From the NCBI GenBank assembly GCA_023417735.1, contig JAEZEK010000013.1:1-5605 (forward strand): DNA of 5,605 bases. The letters run 5' to 3'. The notes beneath the pieces were generated by a model, which was not told the DNA's origin, ran no database searches, and saw nothing but the letters and a program-made list of their open reading frames with translations. This DNA comes from Pseudomonadota bacterium (lineage in GTDB: Bacteria > Pseudomonadota > Alphaproteobacteria > Rhizobiales > Afifellaceae). A program made the translations under genes and the position numbers. Below are positions 1 to 5,605 of the stretch, piece after piece. Numbering within the stretch: the stretch's first letter is position 1; each line of letters starts with the position of its first letter.

Positions 1-569
1 GCCGCATGGGCGGGCCGAACAAGCTGCTCGCGACCTTCGGCGGCGAGCCGCTCGTGCGCCGGAGCGCCGCCGCCGCGCTCGCCTCGCGCGCCTCGCCGGT
101 CGTGGTGGTCACGGGCCACATGCGCGACCGGATCGAGGGGGCGCTCGCCGGGCTCGACGTCGCGACGGTCCACAACGCGGACTATGCCGAGGGGCTCGCC
201 ACCTCCCTGAGGGCCGGCATCTCCGCGCTGCCGGCAGATGCGGCCGGGGCAATCGTCTTGCTCGCCGACATGCCCGGCATCACGACCCCGATCATCGACC
301 GGCTGATCGCCGCGCTCGACCCGGACCGTCCCGGCATCGTGCTCCCGACCGTCGAGGGCAAGCGCGGCAACCCGGTGCTCTGGTCGCGCCACTTCTTCCC
401 GGAGCTTCTGGCGACGTCCGGCGATGTCGGCGCGCGGCACCTGATTGCACGCCACGCGGACGCCGTGCGGACGGTCGAGATCGGGCCGGCCGCCGGACTC
501 GACGTCGACACGCCGGAGGCGTTGCGGGATGCGGGCGGGACGCTTGCGGACGCCGGTCCTCGGGAATGA
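1..569 (+). CDS. MobA/MocA-like molybdenum cofactor nucleotidyltransferase domain, 5'-truncated
   Basis: This is the C-terminal part of a nucleotidyltransferase of the MobA/MocA (CoxI-type) fold, which transfers a nucleotide from NTP to molybdopterin in the cytoplasm. The frame is open to the window edge (bases 1-2 end a cut codon). The ATG at 6 lies inside the family's N-terminal nucleotide-binding signature (R-M-G-G-P-N-K), so it is an internal Met and the true start is upstream. Counting from that Met, visible family marks are GPNK (3-6), a VVVVTGH strand (32-38), LLADMPG with the metal-binding Asp at 88, GKRGNPV (118-124), GDVGARHL (139-146) and LDVDTPEAL (165-173). MocA proteins are about 190 aa, so only some 10-20 residues would be missing if it stands alone. 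In many Rhizobiales, however, I recall this domain as the C-terminal half of a roughly 530-aa fusion with a MoeA-like molybdopterin-binding domain, and the wording here fits that version. The family is sure; CTP versus GTP use is not. Confidence 0.88.
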   Translation, partial: RMGGPNKLLATFGGEPLVRRSAAAALASRASPVVVVTGHMRDRIEGALAGLDVATVHNADYAEGLATSLRAGISALPADAAGAIVLLADMPGITTPIIDRLIAALDPDRPGIVLPTVEGKRGNPVLWSRHFFPELLATSGDVGARHLIARHADAVRTVEIGPAAGLDVDTPEALRDAGGTLADAGPRE

Positions 570-585
570 AGGCGACGGCCGGCGC

Positions 586-592
586 AAGGAGG
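586..592 (+). promoter_or_regulatory. Shine-Dalgarno site that fixes the cytochrome c start
   Basis: AAGGAGG is a near-perfect anti-16S complement ending 9 nt before the ATG at 602. It argues against the in-frame ATG at 566, which overlaps the stop of the preceding gene, and against the ATG at 593, which abuts the site. Only the 602 start gives a clean signal peptide at the N-terminus. Confidence 0.75.
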
Positions 593-601
593 ATGCGAAC
601 C

Positions 602-910
602 ATGATACGCCTCGCACTGGCCCTGGGCCTCGTCTCGGCGGGGCCGGCGCTCGCCGATCCGATCGCGGAGGGCGCGCGCTTCGCCGAGGAGAACTGCGCC
701 CGCTGCCACGCCGTCGGAACGAGCGACGAGAGCCCGCTGCCGGAGGCGCCGGCATTCCGGACGCTCTCGCAGCGCTACCCGGTCGAGCAGCTGGCGGAGG
801 CGCTCGCGGAAGGCATCGTGACGGCGCACCCCGACATGCCGGAGTTCCAGCTGGAGCCGGCGCAGATCGAGGCCTTTCTCGCCTATCTGGAAAGCGTCCA
901 GACGCGCTGA
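602..910 (+). CDS. Small periplasmic class I cytochrome c
   Basis: A 102-aa exported monoheme cytochrome c, expected to carry electrons in the periplasm. Residues 1-18 form a signal peptide: one Arg, a Leu/Ala-rich core and a cleavage site after A-L-A. Heme is attached at C-A-R-C-H (32-36), with His36 as the proximal ligand. Met79 in H-P-D-M-P-E-F is the likely distal axial ligand, and the C-terminal helix (86-99) has the Y-L-x-S pattern usual in class I cytochromes. The start at 602 is chosen for its Shine-Dalgarno site and signal peptide; starting at 566 would add 12 residues rich in Arg and Lys. It lies 32 nt after a molybdenum-cofactor gene, so it may be the electron acceptor of a periplasmic or membrane-facing dehydrogenase encoded nearby. 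The partner cannot be named from this window. Heme attachment would need the Ccm system encoded elsewhere. Confidence 0.9.
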   Translation: MIRLALALGLVSAGPALADPIAEGARFAEENCARCHAVGTSDESPLPEAPAFRTLSQRYPVEQLAEALAEGIVTAHPDMPEFQLEPAQIEAFLAYLESVQTR

Positions 911-981
911 CCGGCCGACGCGGCGGCTGGCGGGAGGCGCTCGGACGTGTCGGCCTTCCGCCGCGGCATCTTGATTCCGCC

Positions 982-1011
982 GGGGCAGGGCGCGAGGCTC
1001 CGCCCTGCTTC
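982..1011 (+). terminator. GC-rich hairpin in the gap before the dehydratase gene; possible terminator or leader structure
   Basis: GCAGGGCG (985-992) is perfectly repeated in inverse as CGCCCTGC (1001-1008) around an 8-nt loop. Two G-U pairs and one G-C pair extend the stem to 11 bp (982-992 with 1001-1011). Only two T residues follow the core stem (1009-1010, then C-T-C), so it is a weak candidate for a classical Rho-independent terminator of the upstream cytochrome c unit. The stem ends 2 nt before the GGAG (1014-1017) of the next gene, so it could equally affect ribosome access to that gene. The pairing is read directly from the sequence; the role is inferred. Confidence 0.4.
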
Positions 1012-1013
1012 TC

Positions 1014-1017
1014 GGAG
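1014..1017 (+). promoter_or_regulatory. Shine-Dalgarno site of the dehydratase gene
   Basis: GGAG, extended by GA as GGAGAA, ends 6 nt before the ATG at 1024. It supports that ATG over any start further upstream: the reading frame stays open far back into the cytochrome c region, but the upstream stretch does not resemble the family. Confidence 0.6.
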
Positions 1018-1023
1018 AACGGC

Positions 1024-2844
1024 ATGCCCTACGACGCCAAGCACGGCACGACGGTGAAGCTGCGCTCGCAGCTCTGGTTCGACAACCCCGACGATCCCGA
1101 AATGACGGCGCTCTACATCGAGCGCTACATGAACTGGGGCCTGACGCGCGCGGAGCTCCAGTCCGGCAAGCCCCTCATCGGCATCGCCCAGTCGGGCTCC
1201 GACCTCGCGCCTTGCAACCGGCACCACATCGGGCTCGCCGAGCGGGTCCGGGAAGGCATTCGCGAGGCGGGTGGAATCGCCTTCGAGTTCCCGGTCCATC
1301 CGATCCAGGAGACCGGCCGGCGGCCGACGGCGGCGCTCGACCGCAACCTCGCCTATCTGGGTCTGGTGGAGACGCTGTTCGGCTATCCCATCGACGGCGT
1401 CGTGCTGACGACCGGCTGCGACAAGACCACGCCGTCCCAGCTGATGGCCGCGGCGACCGTGAACATCCCCGCCATCGCGCTCTCCGTCGGGCCGATGCTG
1501 AACGGCTGGTACCGCGGCGCGCGCACCGGGTCCGGCACGATCAAGTGGCTCGCCAAGAAGCTGAAGGCGGCGGGCGAGATCGATTGGCCGCAATATTTCG
1601 AGCTCGTCGCCTCCTCGGCCCCGTCGCCCGGCTTCTGCAACACGATGGGGACGGCCACGACCATGAACGCGCTCGCCGAGGCGCTCGGCATGATGCTGCC
1701 CGGCGGCGCCGCCATCCCCGCGCCGCACAAGGAGCGCGCGCAGGTCGCCTACCTCACCGGCCGGCGCATCGTGGAGATGGTGCTGGAGGATCTCACGCCG
1801 GCGAAGATCATGACGCGCGCGGCGTTCGAGAACGCCATCGTGGTGAACTCCGCGATCGGCGGCTCCACCAACGCGCCGATCCACCTCAATGCCATCGCGC
1901 GCCATCTCGGGCTCGAGCTCACCAACGAGGACTGGGAGCGGATTGGCCACCACGTGCCGCTCCTCGTCGACCTGCAGCCGGCGGGGCGCTTCCTCGGGGA
2001 GGACTTCCACCGCGCCGGGGGCGTGCCGGCCGTCGTCGCCGAGCTGATCGAGGCCGGCCTGCTGCCGCATCCGGGCGCGCCGACCGTCAATGGCGGCACG
2101 ATCGGCGGGAACTGTGCGGGCCGGCGCAGCTGGGACCGCGAGGTGATCCGCTCCCACGAGGAGCCGATCCTCGCCGATGCGGGCTTCCTCAACCTCAAGG
2201 GCAATCTGTTCGGCTCGGCGATCATGAAGACGAGCGTGATCTCCGAGACCTTCCGCGCCCGTTTCCTGTCGGACCCGGCCGACCCGAACGCTTTCGAGGG
2301 TCCCGTCGTGGTCTTCGACGGGCGCGAGGACTACCATGCCCGCATCAACGACCCGGCGCTCGGGATCGACGAGCACACCATCCTGGTCATGCGCGGTGCT
2401 GGCCCGATCGGGTATCCGGGCGGCGCCGAGGTCGTGAACATGCAGCCGCCCGACGCGCTGCTCCAGGAAGGGATCATGGAACTGCCCTGCATCGGGGACG
2501 GCCGGCAGTCCGGCACGTCGGGTTCGCCCTCGATCCTGAACGCCTGCCCCGAGGCGGCGGTCGGCGGCGGCCTGGCGCTGCTGAGGACCGGCGACCGCAT
2601 CCGTATCGACCTGAACCGGCGCGAGGCGAACGTCCTGCTGCCGGACGGGGAGCTCGCGGAGCGCCGGCGGGCGCTCGAGGGCGCGCTCGCCGACGGGCCG
2701 CTCTCCTACGTGCCGCCGAGCCAGACGCCGTGGCAGGAGATCCACCGGGCGCTCGCCGACCAGTTCGACGGCGGGATGGTGCTGAAGCCCGCCGTGAAGT
2801 ATCGCGACGTCGGGCACCGCTTCACGCCCCGGGACAACCACTGA
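1024..2844 (+). CDS. xylD: IlvD/Edd-family sugar-acid dehydratase, D-xylonate dehydratase-like
   Basis: A 606-aa cytoplasmic Fe-S dehydratase that should remove water from an aldonic acid such as D-xylonate to give a 2-keto-3-deoxy acid. Cluster ligands match the pattern known for arabinonate and xylonate dehydratases: Cys64 (D-L-A-P-C-N), Cys132 (T-T-G-C-D-K-T-T-P) and Cys205 (G-F-C-N-T-M-G-T-A). Glu96, Asp133 and Lys134 (the lysine carbamylated in known structures) fit the Mg site. The C-terminal domain carries D-G-R-Q-S-G-T with the catalytic Ser. From memory it follows Caulobacter XylD (about 591 aa) closely from W-F-D-N-P near residue 18, through [10 protein letters not shown] and G-A-G-P-I-G, to the terminal N-H. 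It lacks the usual N-terminus of biosynthetic IlvD. The start at 1024 has a good ribosome site; the first 12 residues are not conserved. The next gene begins 1 nt after the stop. Substrate is inferred; L-arabinonate, D-gluconate or another aldonate remains possible. Confidence 0.88.
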   Translation: MPYDAKHGTTVKLRSQLWFDNPDDPEMTALYIERYMNWGLTRAELQSGKPLIGIAQSGSDLAPCNRHHIGLAERVREGIREAGGIAFEFPVHPIQETGRRPTAALDRNLAYLGLVETLFGYPIDGVVLTTGCDKTTPSQLMAAATVNIPAIALSVGPMLNGWYRGARTGSGTIKWLAKKLKAAGEIDWPQYFELVASSAPSPGFCNTMGTATTMNALAEALGMMLPGGAAIPAPHKERAQVAYLTGRRIVEMVLEDLTPAKIMTRAAFENAIVVNSAIGGSTNAPIHLNAIARHLGLELTNEDWERIGHHVPLLVDLQPAGRFLGEDFHRAGGVPAVVAELIEAGLLPHPGAPTVNGGTIGGNCAGRRSWDREVIRSHEEPILADAGFLNLKGNLFGSAIMKTSVISETFRARFLSDPADPNAFEGPVVVFDGREDYHARINDPALGIDEHTILVMRGAGPIGYPGGAEVVNMQPPDALLQEGIMELPCIGDGRQSGTSGSPSILNACPEAAVGGGLALLRTGDRIRIDLNRREANVLLPDGELAERRRALEGALADGPLSYVPPSQTPWQEIHRALADQFDGGMVLKPAVKYRDVGHRFTPRDNH

Positions 2845-2845
2845 C

Positions 2846-3697
2846 ATGAGCGATACCGCCGAGCCAGCCTCCCGCTTCCGCGCCCTTCACGCGCGCGAGC
2901 GCCTGTTCGTCATGCCCAATCCCTGGGATGCCGGCACGGCGAAGCTGCTTGCGGATTTCGGCTTCGAGGCGCTCGCGACCTCCTCGGCCGCACTCGCCTG
3001 GTCGCTCGGAAAGCCCGACGCGGTCGGGGCCGTGACCCGGGACGAGGCGATCGCCCACGCGGCCCTGCTGCATCGCGCCACCGGGCTGCCCATCAACGGC
3101 GATTTCGAATCGGGCTACGGCGCCACGCCGCACGAGGTCGCCGAGACGGTGCGCCGCGCGATCGATGCCGGCGTCGCGGGCTGCTCGATCGAAGACCAGG
3201 ACCAGTCGGCCGGCGACGGCGCGCTCTATCCGCTCGCGGAGGCGGCGCGGCGCTTCGAGGCCGCCCGCGAGGCGGTCGCCCGGTCGGGCTCTTCCTTCGT
3301 CCTGACGGGGCGTTGCGAGGCGTTCTTCGCAAAGGGCGTGGACCCGCTGAAGGAGGCCGTCCGGCGCCTGAAGCTCTACGAGGCGGCGGGCGCCGACGTG
3401 GTCTACGCGCCGGGGCTGACGCAGGAACACGAGGTGGCCGAGATCGTCGGCGCGGTCGCCGTGCCGGTCAACGTCCTGGGCGGGCTCGGCGGCGTTTCCG
3501 ACGACATCCCGGCGCTCGAGCGGCTCGGCGTGCGCCGCGTCTCCATCGGATCCGGGCTCGCCAAGACGGCTCTCGGGGCGTTCCTGCGGGCAGCGGGCGC
3601 GCTCGCCGACCGCCGGATCGACTTTGCCGGCGCCGCCGCTTCCTCAACGCTGAACGGCGCCTTCTCGAGGCCGCGCGACGATGACGACGAAGACTGA
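2846..3697 (+). CDS. Isocitrate lyase/PEP mutase superfamily enzyme of unknown substrate
   Basis: A 283-aa cytoplasmic TIM-barrel enzyme that should form or break C-C (or P-C) bonds at a 2-oxo acid using Mg2+. Family marks in order: P-N-P-W-D-A-G-T-A (24-32), T-S-S-A-A (45-49), the metal motif G-D-F-E-S-G-Y-G (85-92, Asp86 and Glu88), S-I-E-D-Q (114-118, Glu116), L-T-G-R-C-E-A-F (153-160) and V-N-V-L-G-G near 209-214. The K-K/R-C-G-H loop that supplies the catalytic Cys in isocitrate and methylisocitrate lyases should follow S-I-E-D-Q; here a short segment (119-128) without Cys replaces it, so it is not AceA or PrpB. Related proteins are often labelled oxaloacetate decarboxylase or carboxyphosphonoenolpyruvate mutase, usually without proof. 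No strong ribosome site precedes the ATG, and the 1-nt gap after the dehydratase suggests coupled translation. An acidic tail (D-D-D-D-E-D) lies in the overlap with the next gene. The family is sure; the reaction is unknown. Confidence 0.85.
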   Translation: MSDTAEPASRFRALHARERLFVMPNPWDAGTAKLLADFGFEALATSSAALAWSLGKPDAVGAVTRDEAIAHAALLHRATGLPINGDFESGYGATPHEVAETVRRAIDAGVAGCSIEDQDQSAGDGALYPLAEAARRFEAAREAVARSGSSFVLTGRCEAFFAKGVDPLKEAVRRLKLYEAAGADVVYAPGLTQEHEVAEIVGAVAVPVNVLGGLGGVSDDIPALERLGVRRVSIGSGLAKTALGAFLRAAGALADRRIDFAGAAASSTLNGAFSRPRDDDDED

Positions 3698-4394
3698 GGA
3701 TCTCGCCGGCTGGTCGCCGTGCCGGCTTCCGGGCAACGAGCCCATGCGCGGCGAGCGCGTGGAACTCGTCGCCCTCGATGCCGATGTGCATTGGCGCGAC
3801 CTCTGGGATGCGACGGGCGGTGCCGGCGGCCGCGCGATCTGGACCTACATGCCGATCGGCCCGTTCGACGGGGAGGCGGACTTCCGCGAAGGCATCGCGT
3901 GGATCGCCGATCGTCCCGACTGGGTCGCCTTCGCCATTCTCGAGCGGACCACGGGAAGGGCGTTCGGGACGGCGAGCTACATGCGGCTCGATCCGGCCAA
4001 CGGCGTCGGCGAGGTCGGCTGCATCGTCTACGGCGAGGGGCTCCGCCGCCGGCCGGGGGCCACCGAGGCCATGCTGCTGATGGCGCAGCGCATCTTCGAC
4101 GAGCTCGGCTATCGCCGCTACGAGTGGAAATGCGATACGCACAACCTGCCGTCGCGGGCGGCCGCGGCGCGGCTAGGCTTCACCTATGAGGGAACCTTCC
4201 GGCAGCACATGGTGGTGAAGCGCCGCAACCGCGACACTGCCTGGTTCTCCATGATCGACCGCGAGTGGCCGGCGATCCGTGCCGGGATGGAGGCGTGGCT
4301 CTCCGACCTGGACGAGGACGGGCGGCAGCGCCTGTCGCTCTCGGAACGCATTGCCGCCGAGCGTGCGACGCATGCCGGACGGGCCGACGGATGA
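3681..4394 (+). CDS. GNAT-family N-acetyltransferase, RimJ/RimL type
   Basis: A 237-aa acetyl-CoA-dependent acetyltransferase of the GNAT fold, presumably cytoplasmic. The N-terminal W-x-P...L-x-G-x-R-V-x-L pattern (11-29) is typical of RimJ/RimL-like members and supports the 3681 start over the in-frame ATG at 3744. A central strand, G-x-A-S-Y-M-R-L (96-103), leads into the acetyl-CoA pyrophosphate loop at L-R-R-R-P-G-A-T-E-A (121-130). Then come the R-R-Y-E-W-K-C-D (145-152) strand, N-L-P-S-R-A-A-A-A-R-L-G-F (155-167) and Y-E-G-T-F-R-Q-H (169-176), followed by the closing N-R-D-T-A-W-F-S-M strand (183-191). A charged helical tail of about 45 residues follows. Acceptor substrate cannot be read from sequence; ribosomal-protein N-termini, small amines or toxins are all possible for this family. 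The gene overlaps its upstream neighbour by 17 nt and the downstream one by 4 nt (ATGA), so it appears locked into the operon. Confidence 0.87.
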   Translation: MTTKTEDLAGWSPCRLPGNEPMRGERVELVALDADVHWRDLWDATGGAGGRAIWTYMPIGPFDGEADFREGIAWIADRPDWVAFAILERTTGRAFGTASYMRLDPANGVGEVGCIVYGEGLRRRPGATEAMLLMAQRIFDELGYRRYEWKCDTHNLPSRAAAARLGFTYEGTFRQHMVVKRRNRDTAWFSMIDREWPAIRAGMEAWLSDLDEDGRQRLSLSERIAAERATHAGRADG

Positions 4395-5407
4395 CGCATC
4401 AGCACGACCACGCCTGCCTGCACGAGGGACACGAGCACGGGTCGGGGCACGACAGCCACGATCATGGACACGGGCACGGGCATGGCCACGGGCACGACCA
4501 TGCCGTGACCGCCGGGGCGGGCAACAAGAACCGCATTCTCGCCGCAGCGATCCTCACCGCCGGGTTCATGCTGGTCGAGGTCGCGGGCGGGCTCTGGACC
4601 GGCTCGCTGGCGCTCTTGGCGGATGCCGGCCACATGCTCACGGATTCCGTCGCGCTCGCGCTCGCCTATTTCGCCTATCGCATGAGCGAGCGGCCGGCCA
4701 GCGAACGCATGACCTACGGCTTCGACCGGCTGAAGATCCTCGTGGCCTATACGAACGGCCTCACCATCTTCCTGATCGCGCTGTGGATCGTGGTGGAGGC
4801 GGCGCAGCGCTTCTCGCAGCCGGCGGAGGTGCTCGCCGGGCCGATGCTGGCGATCGCCGCCACGGGTCTCGCCGTGAACGTTGCGGCCTTCGCCATCCTG
4901 CACGGCGGCGACCGCTCGTCCCTCAATCTGAGGGGCGCGCTCCTCCACGTGATGGGCGACCTGCTGGGCTCGCTCGCGGCGATCATGGCGGCGGGCATCA
5001 TCCTGGCCACCGGCTGGACGCCGGCCGACCCGCTCCTCTCGCTGCTGGTGGCGGCGCTCCTGCTGCGGAGCGCATGGATGCTCTTGCGGGAATCCGGGCT
5101 GATCCTGCTCGAGGGCGCGCCCGCGCAGACCGATCGGAAGGCGGTCGCCGACGATCTGCTGGAGGCCGCCGACGGGGTCTGCGACATCCACCACATGCAC
5201 GTCTGGACGCTGGACGGGCGCCAGCAGCTCGCCACGCTGCATGCGCGTATCGTCGAGGGCGCGGATGCGGACAGCGTCGTTGCCACGCTGAAGGACCGCC
5301 TCGATCGACGCCACGGCATCCGGCATGCGACCATCGAGATCGAGTACGGCGCCTGTGCCGACGCACCGCGGCCGGCCGGGCAGGCGCATACGGGAGAAGG
5401 TCGATGA
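4391..5407 (+). CDS. Cation diffusion facilitator (CDF) metal exporter, CzcD/ZitB/DmeF type
   Basis: A 338-aa inner-membrane proton/divalent-metal antiporter. Residues 1-37 form a His-rich cytosolic tail with 15 His, followed by six predicted helices (about 49-69, 74-96, 115-135, 150-170, 184-206, 212-232) and a C-terminal cytosolic domain with the family's D-I-H-H-M-H-V-W-T-L motif and an alternating H-A-x-I strand. The transport site is H-x-x-x-D in helix 2 (His81, Asp85, within L-A-D-A-G-H-M-L-T-D) and again in helix 5 (His186, Asp190), the pair associated with Zn2+/Cd2+ transport; Co2+ and Ni2+ (DmeF-like) cannot be excluded. The 4391 start overlaps the previous stop as ATGA, and no better start exists since the His-rich tail begins there. 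Length is ordinary for the family. The next gene overlaps by ATGA at the 3' end. Confidence 0.92.
   Translation: MTHQHDHACLHEGHEHGSGHDSHDHGHGHGHGHGHDHAVTAGAGNKNRILAAAILTAGFMLVEVAGGLWTGSLALLADAGHMLTDSVALALAYFAYRMSERPASERMTYGFDRLKILVAYTNGLTIFLIALWIVVEAAQRFSQPAEVLAGPMLAIAATGLAVNVAAFAILHGGDRSSLNLRGALLHVMGDLLGSLAAIMAAGIILATGWTPADPLLSLLVAALLLRSAWMLLRESGLILLEGAPAQTDRKAVADDLLEAADGVCDIHHMHVWTLDGRQQLATLHARIVEGADADSVVATLKDRLDRRHGIRHATIEIEYGACADAPRPAGQAHTGEGR
4463..4501 (+). repeat. In-frame hexamer tandem repeat encoding the (His-Gly)n tract of the CDF protein
   Basis: Six hexamers of the form CAYGGN (the sixth is CACGAC) plus a final CAT encode residues 25-37, an alternating His-Gly run ending H-D-H. 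Units differ at the third positions, so the array is imperfect. Unit gain or loss would stay in frame and change only the number of His residues. Confidence 0.8.
5393..5400 (+). promoter_or_regulatory. Shine-Dalgarno site for the last gene
   Basis: GGAGAAGG lies inside the 3' end of the CDF gene; its GGAG core ends 7 nt before the ATG at 5404. It supports real translation of the truncated downstream gene, whose start overlaps the CDF stop as ATGA. Confidence 0.6.
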
Positions 5408-5605
5408 AGGATTACGGGCCGGCAATCGCGGCCGGGGTCATCCTTGCGGGAACCGCGGTCGTCCTGCTCCTGATGCCCAGGCTCATGGCGGCCGTCGCCG
5501 GCGGCGGACCATGGGCCGGCCTTGCGGTCGCCCTCGCCGCGATGCTGGCCTTCTTCGGCGTGTTCTGGCTGCGGGCCCGCTACAAGGCCCGGCGGCCCGG
5601 GGCGC
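5404..5605 (+). CDS. Small two-helix membrane protein, 3'-truncated, function unknown
   Basis: Not recognised. From ATG 5404 the frame stays open for 67 codons to the window end without a stop. The visible protein has two hydrophobic segments (about 6-24 and 36-56), separated by a short Gly-rich turn containing one Arg, and then a strongly basic stretch R-A-R-Y-K-A-R-R (57-64). By the positive-inside rule both ends should be cytosolic, making a helical hairpin in the inner membrane. The start is backed by a GGAG at proper spacing and by ATGA overlap with the CDF transporter gene, so the two are probably co-translated. It could be a complete small protein ending just past the window or the N-terminus of a longer one. 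No metal-binding or catalytic motif is visible. Confidence 0.65.
   Translation, partial: MKDYGPAIAAGVILAGTAVVLLLMPRLMAAVAGGGPWAGLAVALAAMLAFFGVFWLRARYKARRPGA

Noticed and set aside
566..601. Earlier start (566 or 593) for the cytochrome c
   Set aside because: 566 places basic residues ahead of the signal peptide, and 593 abuts the Shine-Dalgarno site. 602 has correct spacing and a clean signal sequence.
971..1000. Promoter with TTGATT at 971 as a -35 box
   Set aside because: No acceptable -10 element lies 16-18 nt downstream; that region is the GC-rich hairpin stem and loop.
445..1023. N-terminal extension of the dehydratase frame back to 445
   Set aside because: The extension reads through the cytochrome c and nucleotidyltransferase genes in another frame and resembles nothing; family similarity begins just after the ATG at 1024, which has a ribosome site.
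1024..2844. Biosynthetic dihydroxy-acid dehydratase (IlvD) or phosphogluconate dehydratase (Edd)
   Set aside because: The N-terminal and central wording matches the aldonate (xylonate/arabinonate) subgroup, and no branched-chain amino acid or Entner-Doudoroff gene lies nearby.
883..2847. 654-codon open frame on the minus strand opposite the dehydratase gene
   Set aside because: Its translation is Arg/Ala/Gly-rich with no recognisable motif, and it lies exactly antisense to a gene with clear catalytic residues. High-GC codon bias explains it.
4463..4501. Hexamer array as a CRISPR or other noncoding repeat
   Set aside because: Units are 6 bp, contiguous and without spacers, and they encode a His-rich tail typical of CDF transporters.
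4184..5425. 413-codon minus-strand open frame opposite the CDF gene
   Set aside because: Low-complexity Arg/Gly/Glu-rich product antisense to a well-supported transporter; no family resemblance and no credible ribosome site noted.

Overview
The window is a very GC-rich, almost gap-free stretch of bacterial chromosome. By codon use and protein resemblance it is most likely from an alphaproteobacterium (Rhizobiales-like or Caulobacter-like). That placement rests on remembered family sequences, not on a search. All supported genes lie on the + strand. No rRNA, tRNA, CRISPR array, insertion sequence or attachment site was seen. The long minus-strand open frames are products of GC bias.

Left block (1-910): the 3' part of a MobA/MocA-type nucleotidyltransferase gene for molybdenum cofactor maturation, entered at its N-terminal signature, followed after 32 nt by a small exported class I cytochrome c. 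This pairing suits the edge of a molybdenum-hydroxylase cluster (CO dehydrogenase/xanthine oxidase family) lying upstream of the window. A 113-nt gap (911-1023) follows. It holds a GC-rich hairpin next to the ribosome binding site of the next gene and is the only plausible operon boundary in the window.

Right block (1024-5605): five tightly packed genes. They are a sugar-acid dehydratase of the IlvD/Edd family that looks like D-xylonate dehydratase (XylD), an isocitrate lyase/PEP mutase superfamily enzyme lacking the lyase cysteine loop, a RimJ/RimL-type GNAT acetyltransferase, a Zn-type cation diffusion facilitator with a His-rich N-terminus, and a small two-helix membrane protein cut by the window end. 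The junctions are a 1-nt gap, a 17-nt overlap and two ATGA overlaps, so the block is probably one translationally coupled transcript.

Working together: the dehydratase would make a 2-keto-3-deoxy sugar acid, and the adjacent PEP-mutase-fold enzyme is a candidate for acting on that product or a related 2-oxo acid. The usual Weimberg/Dahms partner genes are not in the window. The acetyltransferase, metal exporter and small membrane protein have no obvious catalytic link to this and may simply share the transcript. No clearly new system is visible. The dehydratase/PEP-mutase-fold pair is the most interesting lead.
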